From Oscillospiraceae bacterium (GTDB taxonomy: Bacteria > Bacillota > Clostridia > Oscillospirales > Ruminococcaceae), in assembly GCA_017848075.1 (NCBI GenBank), contig JAGALG010000176.1, positions 1 to 31,332 of the forward strand: a stretch of DNA of 31,332 bases. The letters are read 5' to 3'. The position numbers and the translations under genes are program-made. Below are positions 8,015 to 15,909 of this stretch, one piece after another (the stretch's first letter is position 1; every line of letters begins with the position of its first letter). Under the pieces are notes generated by a model, which saw nothing but the letters and a program-made list of their open reading frames with translations, was not told the DNA's origin and searched no databases.

Positions 8015-9154
8015 TTATCGTTTCAGACGACCGATTGCGCTCTGCAATGCCTCCAGAAACAGAGGTACTTCCTCCAGACTGTTGTAACGGCCAAAGCTGA
8101 GCCGCAGGGCGCTGTCGCCCTTTTTCCGGTCGATGCCCATGGCGGAAAGCACATGGCTTGGGCCGCCTTTGGCGCAGGCTGAACCTCTGGACAGGTAGAT
8201 GCCCTTCTCCTCCAGATAGTGGAGCATGATCTCCGAACGGATGCCCGGAACGGAGAGGTTCAATATATAAGGTGTCGCTGTTTCCCCGGAAATAATGCAT
8301 ACTTCCGGCATTTTTTCGAGGCCTTCCAGCAGGGAATTTTTGATTGCCCGCACATGAGCCTCGTTTTCTTTCATTTCCCCACAGAGCAGCTCTGCCGCCA
8401 GACCCAATGCACAGATACCCGGAAGGTTCTCCGTACCCGGACGCAGATCCTTCTCCTGACCGCCGCCAAAGAGAACCGGCTTGATTTTGGCACCTTTTTT
8501 CACATACAAAGCACCAACGCCCTTCGGGCCGTAGATCTTATGGCCGCTGACCGTCAGAAAATCCACATCCAGATTCTTGCCCACCTTCAAAGGCTGTTTG
8601 CCATAGGCCTGCACACAGTCCGTATGGATCTGACAGTTGGGGTTCTTTCTGCGTACCGCTTTGGCGATTTCTCCAATCGGAAGAATACTGCCCACCTCGT
8701 TGTTTACTGCCATGATGGACAGCAGAACGGTCTTTTCCTCCAGAGCTTCCACAACCTGTTCCACCGTGATGTTGCCCTGAGAATCCGGTTTCAGATAAGT
8801 CACCCGCCAGCCCTGTTCCTCCAGATGCCGACAGGTAGCAAGTACCGCATCATGCTCGATGGCAGTGGTGATGATGTGGTCGCCCCGGCGTTTCATGGCT
8901 TCGCTGCCGCCGATGAGGGCCAGCACATCGGCCTCTGTACCGCCGGAGGTAAAGGTGATGCAGGAGGGATCACAGCCCAAAGATGCAGCCACCTGTTTCC
9001 GGGCCTTCTCCATAGCCTGCTGAGCTTCAAAGCCCTTGCGATGGAGAGAGGACGGGTTGCCGTAACCCCGGCACAGCAGCTCCAGCATTAGCTGGGCCAC
9101 TTCGTCCCGCACCCGTGTGGTGGCGCTGTTATCGTAATAGATCTCCTGCTCCAT
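8015..9154 (-). CDS. nifS: Cysteine desulfurase (NifS/IscS type)
   Basis: A PLP enzyme that takes sulfur from L-cysteine as a protein persulfide, leaving alanine. From the ATG with GGGGAGG six bases upstream it is 379 aa, starting MEQEIYYDNSATTRV. Visible motifs are TSGGTEAD near 69-75, His101 in AIEHDAV, SGHKIYGPKG with PLP lysine 206, and RGSACAKG with catalytic Cys327. The adjacent thiI points to tRNA thiolation as the dedicated outlet; general Fe-S supply cannot be excluded because no iscU is in view. It is the first gene of the operon behind a strong promoter at 9215-9243. Confidence 0.96.
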   Translation of the reverse strand: MEQEIYYDNSATTRVRDEVAQLMLELLCRGYGNPSSLHRKGFEAQQAMEKARKQVAASLGCDPSCITFTSGGTEADVLALIGGSEAMKRRGDHIITTAIEHDAVLATCRHLEEQGWRVTYLKPDSQGNITVEQVVEALEEKTVLLSIMAVNNEVGSILPIGEIAKAVRRKNPNCQIHTDCVQAYGKQPLKVGKNLDVDFLTVSGHKIYGPKGVGALYVKKGAKIKPVLFGGGQEKDLRPGTENLPGICALGLAAELLCGEMKENEAHVRAIKNSLLEGLEKMPEVCIISGETATPYILNLSVPGIRSEIMLHYLEEKGIYLSRGSACAKGGPSHVLSAMGIDRKKGDSALRLSFGRYNSLEEVPLFLEALQSAIGRLKR

Positions 9155-9214
9155 ATTGGTCCTCCCCTGTCCTTTTCTGCCTTCCTTTGCAGAAAATAGC
9201 CTATATTCGGTCTT

Positions 9215-9243
9215 ATTATACTGCAAACTGCTTCCTATTTCAA
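9215..9243 (-). promoter_or_regulatory. Promoter of the nifS-thiI-CinA/sortase operon
   Basis: Minus strand: -35 TTGAAA (9238-9243), 17-base spacer, perfect -10 TATAAT (9215-9220), about 60 bases upstream of the nifS ATG. The leader carries a small inverted repeat, TTCTGC and GCAGAA with an 8-base loop. Confidence 0.75.
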
Positions 9244-9301
9244 ACCAATCGCAGCATTTTTACATATTTTTTAAATCTTTGGGCAAGCTACTGCCAAGAA
9301 A

Positions 9302-10708
9302 ATGAACTACAAAGAAAGGTTGGGATCCTTGATGAATGAATCCAGAGAATCTGCCAATGGCTCTCTCGGTCGTATGCTGGTCGCTTTGCTGGCCGGAATC
9401 GTTGTTGTGCTGGGCATTTGGGGCGGCTATACCTGGTGGAGAAATGTCCAGTACCGCCGCAGTATGGAAAGTGCCTATCGCCGCGCCGTACAGGAGGCGG
9501 CTGTCAATCTCTCCAATATTTCCACTGACCTGGTGAAGGGAATGTACAGCGGCAGCTCATCCCAGCTGTCCCAGCTCTCCGCCAAGCTGTGGAAAGAGGC
9601 TTCTACCGCCAAAAGCGCCATCAGCGCACTGCCGGTGGCGGAGCTTCATTTGGACAACACCAATCAGTTCCTGTCTCAGGTGGGCGATTACGCCATGTAT
9701 CTCTCCCGCAAATCCGCCAATGGACAGACTTTGAGCTCAGAGGAATGGGAGAACTTCCGCAAACTGAGGGAATATGCCGATCGACTCAGTGAGGCTATGG
9801 ACGAGCTGGACGATAGTCTGGAGAGGGGAGATATCACCTTTGAGGAAATCGCACAGTTGGTGGCTGCCGGTGTGGATACTGATGACTTAGACGACGAAAT
9901 GCCCTCCATCGTTACCAACACCAGTCTGGACGCCATGGAAGGAGGCTTTAGCGGCTATCCAACTCTGATTTACGACGGCCCCTTCTCTGATCATATTTTG
10001 GATAAAACTCCTGTCATCACTCAAACGCAGCCGGAGATCAGCGCTGACCAAGCCAAGGCCATCGCTCAGAAAGCTGCCGGAGAAGCGGTAGAGCTTTCCA
10101 ACTATCGGGAGGAGGACTCCACCTTGCCCTGCTATGTGTTCTACTCCGACAACTGCTCCGTGGCGGTCAGCAAAAATGGCGGTCAGCTCTGCTATTTGAT
10201 CCGCTCCAAAGGGGAGGAGGTAGAGGAACGGCTGAGCCCTGCACAGGCCATTTCCGCTGCCCGCATTTATCTGAATCAGCTGGGCCTGCAGTCCATGAAG
10301 GACAGCTATTATGAAATTGATGACGGCATCATCACCATCAACTTCGCCTACGAAACACAGGATGCCATTTGCTATACCGACCTAATTAAAATCGCTGTAG
10401 CCATGGATGATGGGGAAGTAGTCTCCTATGACGCCAGAGGCTATCTGGTGAATCACCGGGAGCGCAGCTTCGTGGAACCATCCCTTTCTGCTGAACAAGC
10501 GCAGGAAGTACTGAGCCGGGAGCTGAGTGTCAGAAAATCCCGCTTGGCTTTGATCCCGACGGAAGGCGAGAATGAAGTCCTGTGTTGGGAGTTTGACTGT
10601 GAAGGCTCTGCCGGGGATCATGTGCTGGTCTATGTCAATGCCAACACCGGCGTAGAGGAACAGATCCTGCTGCTGATCGAGGACGAAGACGGCGTGCTGA
10701 CAAAATAA
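9302..10708 (+). CDS. ypeB: Germination protein YpeB
   Basis: In Bacillus, YpeB resides in the spore and is needed to localise and stabilise the cortex-lytic enzyme SleB. It is 468 aa from this ATG. A membrane anchor covers about 25-45 (MLVALLAGIVVVLGIWGGY), followed by a helical extracytoplasmic region with the family signature GYPTLIYDGPFSDHI near 218-232. The C-terminal half consists of PepSY-like repeats ('ISADQAKAIAQKAAGEAVEL', 'LSPAQAISAARIYL', 'LSAEQAQEVLSREL'). An ATG at 9332 is an equally plausible start, since neither has a strong Shine-Dalgarno. The usual partner sleB is absent; the gene stands alone between the divergent nifS and its own terminator. Expression is expected in the forespore, but I could not identify a convincing sigma-G promoter. 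Confidence 0.92.
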   Translation: MNYKERLGSLMNESRESANGSLGRMLVALLAGIVVVLGIWGGYTWWRNVQYRRSMESAYRRAVQEAAVNLSNISTDLVKGMYSGSSSQLSQLSAKLWKEASTAKSAISALPVAELHLDNTNQFLSQVGDYAMYLSRKSANGQTLSSEEWENFRKLREYADRLSEAMDELDDSLERGDITFEEIAQLVAAGVDTDDLDDEMPSIVTNTSLDAMEGGFSGYPTLIYDGPFSDHILDKTPVITQTQPEISADQAKAIAQKAAGEAVELSNYREEDSTLPCYVFYSDNCSVAVSKNGGQLCYLIRSKGEEVEERLSPAQAISAARIYLNQLGLQSMKDSYYEIDDGIITINFAYETQDAICYTDLIKIAVAMDDGEVVSYDARGYLVNHRERSFVEPSLSAEQAQEVLSRELSVRKSRLALIPTEGENEVLCWEFDCEGSAGDHVLVYVNANTGVEEQILLLIEDEDGVLTK

Positions 10709-10714
10709 AAACAG

Positions 10715-10740
10715 AAGAGCCTCCGTTCGGAGGCTCTTTT
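10715..10740 (+). terminator. Rho-independent terminator of ypeB
   Basis: AAGAGCCTCC and GGAGGCTCTT flank a GTTC loop, followed by T residues, seven bases after the ypeB stop. It is nearly identical to the terminator at 12167-12196. Confidence 0.93.
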
Positions 10741-10832
10741 CTGCAATTTATTCTTTTTTTCAATCCTACCAAGCTCAATTATTGATAAAATTTATACAAT
10801 ATGTTTGTTTTATAATTAACAATTTATGCATA

Positions 10833-10873
10833 TTGACAATATTTCACAGGTATGTTACACTTCCCCTCGAGGG
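10833..10873 (+). promoter_or_regulatory. Promoter of the symporter gene, with a palindrome at the start site
   Basis: -35 TTGACA (10833-10838, perfect consensus), 17-base spacer, -10 TACACT (10856-10861). The predicted start near 10868 lies inside the perfect palindrome CCCTCGAGGG (10864-10873), and TATGCATA lies just upstream of the -35. Either could be an operator; no regulator is recognisable here. Confidence 0.65.
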
Positions 10874-10914
10874 TGTGTGCTTGAAAACATCCTTAGAAAT
10901 TGGGGGTTATTTTT

Positions 10915-12156
10915 ATGAACAAACAGAAAAAAATGTCTCTGGCAGTCCAGATCTTTATTGGTCTCGGACTCGGTATCCTTGCCGGCCTGATCTTTATGAT
11001 GCTTGGCAAAGCAGATCTCGCTGTCACCTATGTCAAACCATTTGGTACTATCTTCCTGAACCTGATCAAGTTCATTGTTGTGCCAATCGTTCTGACATCC
11101 ATCATTGCCGGTGTTATCTCCATGTCGGATATCCGTAAGGTTGGTTCCATTGGCGCCAAAACCGTAATTTACTACACCTGCACCACCGCCTTCGCTATCG
11201 TGGTTGGTCTCTTGTTCGCAAACCTGTTTAAAGGTACCTTCCAGATGCTCGAAACCAGTAATCTGGAATACACCGTTGCTGAATCCAGCAACTTTATGGA
11301 CACTCTGGTCAACATTTTCCCAAGCAACATTATTCAGCCAATGGCAAACGCAACCATGCTGCAGGTTATTGTGATCGCTCTGTTCTTCGGCTTCGGTATT
11401 CTGTTGGCCGGTGAGAAAGGCAAGCCTCTCGCTGCTGTTATTGACAGCCTCTGCGAAGTCAGCATGATCATCATGGGCCTCATCATCAAACTGTCCCCAA
11501 TCGGTGTTTTCGCGCTGATCTGTCCGGTTGTTGCGGAAAACGGTCCAAAGATCCTTGGTTCCCTGCTGATGGTTCTGATCGTTGCATATCTGAGCTATGC
11601 CGTACATATGATCGTGGTTTACTCCACCACTGTAAAAACACTGGGCGGTCTGAGCCCACTGGCCTTCTTCAAAGGCATGATCCCAGCAATGCTTCTTGCC
11701 TTCTCCAGCTCCTCTTCTGTTGGCACTCTGCCTCTGAACAAAGAATGCTGTGAAAAACTGGGCGCGAAAAAAGAGATCACCAGCTTCGTTATCCCTCTGG
11801 GTGCTACCATCAACATGGACGGTACTGCAATTTACCAGGGCGTTTGCGCTGTATTCATCGCTGCCTGCTTCGGTATTGATCTGAACCTGTCCCAGATGAT
11901 CACCATCGTTCTGACTGCTACTTTGGCATCCATCGGTACTGCCGGTGTTCCTGGTTCCGGTATGGTTATGCTCGCAATGGTTCTGCAGAGCGTTGGTCTG
12001 CCGGTCGAAGGTATCGCACTGGTTGCCGGTGTAGACCGTATCTTTGATATGGGCCGTACTGTTGTTAATATCACCGGTGATGCTTCCTGTGCTATTGTTG
12101 TCAGCAAGCTGGAAGAGAAAAAAGAAATGAAGAAAGCTGCTCGAACCCTTTCTTAA
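10915..12156 (+). CDS. Dicarboxylate/amino acid:cation symporter (DAACS family)
   Basis: An inner-membrane carrier that imports dicarboxylates or amino acids (Glu, Asp, Ser or Thr) with Na+ or H+. From the ATG behind GGGGG it is 413 aa, the usual family length, and mostly hydrophobic. Family signatures are complete: the serine-rich re-entrant loop FSSSSSVGTLPLN near 262-274, INMDGTAIYQG near 300, the second hairpin GTAGVPGSGMVM near 340, and FDMGRTVVNITGDA near 380, where substrate-coordinating residues sit. I cannot decide the substrate from sequence. Codon use is strongly biased (GGT, GCT, CTG, CCA), as in guaB, suggesting high expression. It is transcribed alone, with its own promoter and terminator. 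Confidence 0.93.
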   Translation: MNKQKKMSLAVQIFIGLGLGILAGLIFMMLGKADLAVTYVKPFGTIFLNLIKFIVVPIVLTSIIAGVISMSDIRKVGSIGAKTVIYYTCTTAFAIVVGLLFANLFKGTFQMLETSNLEYTVAESSNFMDTLVNIFPSNIIQPMANATMLQVIVIALFFGFGILLAGEKGKPLAAVIDSLCEVSMIIMGLIIKLSPIGVFALICPVVAENGPKILGSLLMVLIVAYLSYAVHMIVVYSTTVKTLGGLSPLAFFKGMIPAMLLAFSSSSSVGTLPLNKECCEKLGAKKEITSFVIPLGATINMDGTAIYQGVCAVFIAACFGIDLNLSQMITIVLTATLASIGTAGVPGSGMVMLAMVLQSVGLPVEGIALVAGVDRIFDMGRTVVNITGDASCAIVVSKLEEKKEMKKAARTLS

Positions 12157-12605
12157 AAGTATAATGAAAAAGAGCCTCCGTTGGGAGGCTCTTTTTCTAT
12201 GAAATCTTTCAGATTTTGAAACAGTTCTTTTCCATCGCCGAAGCAGCGAATATATTCTGTGCCTTCTATTGTAATAAACCCTCGGTCATCCACGCTGAAC
12301 GAATACTCTTTGAAATAGACTGAAATTTCTTCACAGGAATATTTGCGACCTCGGGAGAGAGCCTCCGGAACCGCAAAATAGAGACCATCGATCATTTTCG
12401 CTATTTTTTGCGTGTGAGTGAAATCACTGAATGGAGTTTGAAATAAAAGCTCACTGCCATGCTTTGGATCGATTTGCCGCATAGCCACAAAGCCCGAACT
12501 GGTCTGGTCATCCACATCAATGATCAAAGGGTCTACCCACCAAATGACGAGGCAAAGCAGAATAAAACCGAACAATAAGAATCTTTTCTTCACTTTAATA
12601 ACCAA
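12153..12605 (-). CDS. Unknown small membrane-anchored protein
   Basis: No recognised family. It has 150 codons starting MVIKVKKRFLLFGFILLCL: a basic N-terminus and one hydrophobic segment (about 8-25), giving a signal anchor with about 120 residues outside. The listed start is TTG, overlapping the end of the dCMP deaminase gene; a GTG at 12593, one base after that gene's stop, is a good alternative through translational coupling. The 3' end overlaps the stop codon of the convergent symporter gene by two bases. Its last codons run through the bidirectional terminator hairpin at 12167-12196, which encodes KEPPNGGSFS. It is probably co-transcribed with dCMP deaminase. I see no functional motif. 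Confidence 0.7.
   Translation of the reverse strand: MVIKVKKRFLLFGFILLCLVIWWVDPLIIDVDDQTSSGFVAMRQIDPKHGSELLFQTPFSDFTHTQKIAKMIDGLYFAVPEALSRGRKYSCEEISVYFKEYSFSVDDRGFITIEGTEYIRCFGDGKELFQNLKDFIEKEPPNGGSFSLYF
12167..12196. terminator. Bidirectional terminator between the symporter and the convergent small gene
   Basis: AAAAAGAGCCTCC (12167-12179), GTTG loop, GGAGGCTCTTTTT (12184-12196). T-runs exist on both strands. For the symporter it is a normal terminator 10 bases after the stop. For the minus-strand gene it lies inside the coding sequence, before its stop at 12153. Confidence 0.9.
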
Positions 12606-13083
12606 TCTGCTCCATAGAAGCGTCGATCTTCACCCAGCTGTCAAAGACATCAGTAATACGGTATTCGTCCTTGCTGTCACGGACAACCACTTTCTCGATG
12701 CCGGCATTGATGATCATACGCTTGCACATAGCGCAAGGATTGGCGTTTGCTACATATTCTCCGGTTTTGTACTCTTTACCTACCAAGTACAGGGTGCTTC
12801 CCAGCATATCGCTGCGGGCTGCGGAAATGATGGCATTGGCCTCCGCATGAACGGAGCGGCACAGCTCATAACGCTCACCGCGGGGAACATTCATCTTTTC
12901 CCGGTAGCAATAGCCCAAATCACAGCAGTTCTGACGGCCGCGCGGGGCACCCACATAACCGGTGGAAATGATCTCATCGTTTTTTACAATAATCGCTCCG
13001 AAGTTGCGGCGCAGGCAGGTGCCACGAGCTGCAACGGTTTCGGCAATATCCAAATAATAATTGATTTTGTCTCTGCGTTCCAT
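12595..13083 (-). CDS. Deoxycytidylate (dCMP) deaminase
   Basis: Deaminates dCMP to dUMP, feeding thymidylate synthesis; cytosolic and zinc-dependent. It has 162 aa with the cytidine-deaminase fold motifs: the zinc ligand and catalytic pair HAEAN (His79, Glu81) and PCAMC (Cys117, Cys120). The insertion GAPRGRQNCCDLGYC near 46-60 is typical of the ComEB/dCMP deaminase group and contributes further cysteines. The ATG has GGAGG ten bases upstream and a promoter at 13118-13146. It is diverged from rsmA by a 175-bp intergenic region. The unknown anchored protein follows directly. Confidence 0.93.
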   Translation of the reverse strand: MERRDKINYYLDIAETVAARGTCLRRNFGAIIVKNDEIISTGYVGAPRGRQNCCDLGYCYREKMNVPRGERYELCRSVHAEANAIISAARSDMLGSTLYLVGKEYKTGEYVANANPCAMCKRMIINAGIEKVVVRDSKDEYRITDVFDSWVKIDASMEQIGY

Positions 13084-13117
13084 AGGGGGTCATCCTCCTT
13101 ATTACTCTTATAGCTTC

Positions 13118-13146
13118 AGTTTAGCGCAAGAGCGATCACATTGCAA
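13118..13146 (-). promoter_or_regulatory. Promoter of the dCMP deaminase gene
   Basis: Minus strand: -35 TTGCAA (13141-13146), 17-base spacer, -10 TAAACT (13118-13123), 35 bases upstream of the ATG. Nearby, TTCCC and GGGAA around TTTT (13163-13176) lie between this and the rsmA promoter. Confidence 0.6.
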
Positions 13147-13213
13147 GAAAATTCGTGGATTTTTCCCTTTTGGGAATCTTTTGATAAAAAAGTCTTTCCT
13201 CTGAAAAAATTTG

Positions 13214-13222
13214 TGTTATACT
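13214..13222 (+). promoter_or_regulatory. Extended -10 promoter element of rsmA
   Basis: TGTTATACT is an extended -10 (TG, one base, TATACT) 36 bases before the rsmA ATG. No good -35 is visible at 16-18 bases. Confidence 0.5.
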
Positions 13223-13258
13223 TAAAGTACAAGCATTTTTCAATAAACGAGGTATTCT

Positions 13259-14113
13259 ATGCAAAACCTTTCCAATATTGGGGTCATCAAGGACATTCTG
13301 AATCGCCACGGCTTCACCTTTTCCAAGGGACTGGGCCAGAACTTCCTGATCAACCCTTCTGTTTGCCCCCGCATGGCGGAGATGGGCAACGCCCAGCCCG
13401 GCTGGGGCATGATCGAGATCGGTTCCGGTTTCGGTGTACTGACCGTAGAACTGGCACAGCGGGCCGATAAAGTGGTTGTTATCGAAATCGATAGCCGTCT
13501 GCTGCCCATTCTGGATGAGACTCTGGCCGATTTCGACAACATCAAAATTGTCAATCAGGATGTGCTGAAGGTGGATCTGGCCGCCCTTATCGCTGAGGAA
13601 TTCCACGGCAAAAAGGTGGGCATCTGTGCCAACCTGCCTTACTACATCACATCTCCGATCATTATGAGTATTCTGGAAGCCAAACTGCCCATTGAATCCC
13701 TGACCGTTATGGTGCAGAAAGAAGCCGCTCAGCGCATCTGTGCTGCTCCCGGCAGCAGGGAAGTGGGTGCTGTTTCCATTGCGGTACAGTACTATGCCGA
13801 GCCAAAAGTTCTGTTCCCGGTCAGCCGGGGCAGCTTTATGCCGGCTCCGGATGTGGATTCTGCCGTGATCCGTCTGGATATCCGGAAGGAACCTCCAGTG
13901 GCTGTGGAAAGTGAGGAGACCTTCTTTAAGGTGGTGCGGGGCGCCTTCTCCCAGAGAAGGAAAACCCTGTCCAACACCCTGGCCTCTGCCTTTGGCATGA
14001 GCAAAGCCGATGTGAACAGCTGGCTGGAACAGGCCGGTGTTGCTTCCAACCTGCGGGCAGAGCAGCTGTCCATGGAACAGTTCGCTGCCATTGCCAATGC
14101 CTTTGGAAAATAG
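13259..14113 (+). CDS. rsmA: 16S rRNA dimethyladenosine transferase
   Basis: Dimethylates the two adjacent adenines in the 3'-terminal helix of 16S rRNA (A1518 and A1519 in E. coli numbering), a late step of 30S maturation. It has 284 aa, a normal length. Motifs: GLGQNFLIN near 24-32, the SAM-binding EIGSGFGVLT at 53-62, VIEIDSRL near 74-81, the catalytic NLPYYITSP from residue 125, and FMPAPDVDSAV near 199. The start has GAGG six bases upstream. No RNase M5 gene precedes it, although rnmV-rsmA is a common arrangement in Firmicutes. It stands alone, with guaB's own promoter downstream. Confidence 0.97.
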   Translation: MQNLSNIGVIKDILNRHGFTFSKGLGQNFLINPSVCPRMAEMGNAQPGWGMIEIGSGFGVLTVELAQRADKVVVIEIDSRLLPILDETLADFDNIKIVNQDVLKVDLAALIAEEFHGKKVGICANLPYYITSPIIMSILEAKLPIESLTVMVQKEAAQRICAAPGSREVGAVSIAVQYYAEPKVLFPVSRGSFMPAPDVDSAVIRLDIRKEPPVAVESEETFFKVVRGAFSQRRKTLSNTLASAFGMSKADVNSWLEQAGVASNLRAEQLSMEQFAAIANAFGK

Positions 14114-14189
14114 AGGAATTTTCCACAAAATCCATTAAGTTGCTTGCACAGCGGCCTGAAAATTTGATCGATTTGGGTCATTTTGTCGA

Positions 14190-14218
14190 TTGACTTGTCA
14201 GTGCCAAAGTGTTATCAT
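14190..14218 (+). promoter_or_regulatory. Promoter of guaB
   Basis: -35 TTGACT (14190-14195), 17-base spacer, extended -10 TGTTATCAT (TATCAT at 14213-14218), about 50 bases upstream of the guaB ATG. Its quality fits the high-expression codon use of guaB. Confidence 0.75.
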
Positions 14219-14267
14219 AACGGACATATACTTTTTTGCAAAAAATTTTATTTGAGGAGAGATTACC

Positions 14268-15776
14268 ATGGCTTATTATTTCAATGAACCATCCCACACC
14301 TTCGGTGAATACCTGCTGGTACCTGGATATTCTTCTTCCCAGCATATTCCTGCCAATGTAAGTCTGAAGACACCTTTGGTAAAATACAGAAAGGGTCAGG
14401 AAGAATGCCCAATCAGCCTGAACATTCCTCTGGTATCTGCTATCATGCAGTCTGTTTCCGACGATAACATGGCGATCGCTCTGGCAAAAGAGGGTGGCGT
14501 TTCCTTCATCTATGGCTCTCAGACCATCGAAGATGAAGCTGCAATGGTTGCTCGCGTGAAAAACTACAAAGCCGGCTTTGTAACCAGCGACTCCAATGTA
14601 ACCCCTGACAGCACTCTGGCTGATGTTGTTGCTCTGAAAGAGAAAACCGGTCACTCCACTATGGCTGTTACCGCTGACGGCAGCTGCAACGGCAAACTGC
14701 TGGGTATCGTAACTTCCCGTGACTACCGTGTAAGCCGCATGTCCATGGATACTAAAGTTTCCGAATTCATGACCAAATTCGAAGACCTGATCTGGGCTGC
14801 TGATACCACTTCTCTGAAAGAAGCAAACGATATCATCTGGGAACACAAACTGAACTCCCTGCCTCTGGTTGACAAAGACCAGAACCTGAAATATCTGGTA
14901 TTCCGCAAAGACTATCATTCTCACAAAGAGAACGAGCTGGAGTTGCTGGACGATCACAAACGCTACATCGTTGGTGCTGGTATCAACACCCGCGACTACG
15001 CTGAACGCGTTCCTGCTCTGGTAGAAGCTGGCGCTGATGTTCTGTGCATCGACTCCTCTGAAGGCTTCTCTGAATGGCAGTCTCTGACCATCAAATGGAT
15101 CCGTGATCACTACGGCGACAGCGTAAAAGTTGGTGCTGGTAATGTTGTTGACGCTGATGGCTTCCGCTTCCTGGCTGAAGCTGGCGCTGACTTCATCAAA
15201 ATCGGTATCGGCGGCGGTTCCATCTGCATCACCCGTGAACAGAAAGGTATCGGCCGCGGCCAGGCTACTTCCGTTATCGAAGTTGCTGCTGCTCGTGACG
15301 AATACTTCAAAGAGACCGGCATCTACATTCCGATCTGCTCTGACGGCGGTATTGTACAGGACTATCACATGACCCTGGCTCTGGCTATGGGTTCCGACTT
15401 CATCATGCTGGGCCGTTACTTCGCTCGCTTCGATGAGTCCCCAACAAGAAAAATCAAAATTAACGGCAACTATGTGAAAGAGTACTGGGGCGAAGGTTCT
15501 TCCAGAGCTCGTAACTGGCAGCGTTATGACATGGGCGGCGCAAGCAAACTGTCCTTTGAGGAAGGCGTTGACTCCTATGTACCATATGCTGGCTCTCTGA
15601 AAGACAATGTTGGTCTGTCTCTGTCCAAAGTTCGCCACACCATGTGCAACTGCGGTGCTCTGACCATTGAAGAGCTGCAGCAGAAAGCAAAAATCACTCT
15701 GGTTTCTTCCACCTCCATCATCGAGGGCGGTTACCACGATGTAACCCTGAAAGATTCCAGCGCATCCTACAAATAA
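14268..15776 (+). CDS. guaB: IMP dehydrogenase (about 500-residue variant)
   Basis: Oxidises IMP to XMP with NAD+, the committed step to GMP. It has 502 aa; the ATG has GGAG at good spacing. Two CBS domains sit at about 104-222 within the TIM barrel. The catalytic loop is GIGGGSICITR with Cys320, where canonical enzymes read GPGSICTTR; the following EQKGIGRGQAT also departs from the usual GVGVPQ segment. The active-site flap has RNWQRYDMGG, retaining an Arg-Tyr pair. CBS domains argue against GMP reductase. The gene has very biased codon use (GCT, GGT, CTG, CGT), suggesting strong expression. It is monocistronic between its own promoter and a strong terminator. Confidence 0.94.
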   Translation: MAYYFNEPSHTFGEYLLVPGYSSSQHIPANVSLKTPLVKYRKGQEECPISLNIPLVSAIMQSVSDDNMAIALAKEGGVSFIYGSQTIEDEAAMVARVKNYKAGFVTSDSNVTPDSTLADVVALKEKTGHSTMAVTADGSCNGKLLGIVTSRDYRVSRMSMDTKVSEFMTKFEDLIWAADTTSLKEANDIIWEHKLNSLPLVDKDQNLKYLVFRKDYHSHKENELELLDDHKRYIVGAGINTRDYAERVPALVEAGADVLCIDSSEGFSEWQSLTIKWIRDHYGDSVKVGAGNVVDADGFRFLAEAGADFIKIGIGGGSICITREQKGIGRGQATSVIEVAAARDEYFKETGIYIPICSDGGIVQDYHMTLALAMGSDFIMLGRYFARFDESPTRKIKINGNYVKEYWGEGSSRARNWQRYDMGGASKLSFEEGVDSYVPYAGSLKDNVGLSLSKVRHTMCNCGALTIEELQQKAKITLVSSTSIIEGGYHDVTLKDSSASYK

Positions 15777-15812
15777 GCAAGAAGTCTGAACGGACACGCT
15801 TTATCCTTTCTG

Positions 15813-15849
15813 AGAACCCGGCATCACAGGATGCCGGGTTCTTTTTTTC
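15813..15849 (+). terminator. Rho-independent terminator of guaB
   Basis: A 13-bp perfect stem (15813-15825 with 15830-15842), tetraloop ACAG, then eight T. Confidence 0.96.
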
Positions 15850-15861
15850 CGCTCCGCTTTG

Positions 15862-15870
15862 TGGTATGAT
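15862..15870 (+). promoter_or_regulatory. Extended -10 promoter element of the rsuA operon
   Basis: TGGTATGAT (TG, one base, TATGAT) lies directly after the guaB terminator and 40 bases before the rsuA start. Only a T-run occupies the -35 region. Confidence 0.5.
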
Positions 15871-15909
15871 AGGGAGCAGAAGCACGAAAATAAAAGGAGT
15901 GACTCCATT

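Noticed and set aside
12595..12605. Frameshift between dCMP deaminase and the anchored protein, that is, one broken gene
   Set aside because: The deaminase is complete with all zinc ligands and a normal C-terminus, and the next frame begins with its own basic-hydrophobic anchor. A short overlap or translational coupling explains the junction.
14178..15797. A 539-codon minus-strand frame antisense to guaB
   Set aside because: It is a shadow of highly biased guaB codons and starts inside the downstream spacer without a ribosome site.
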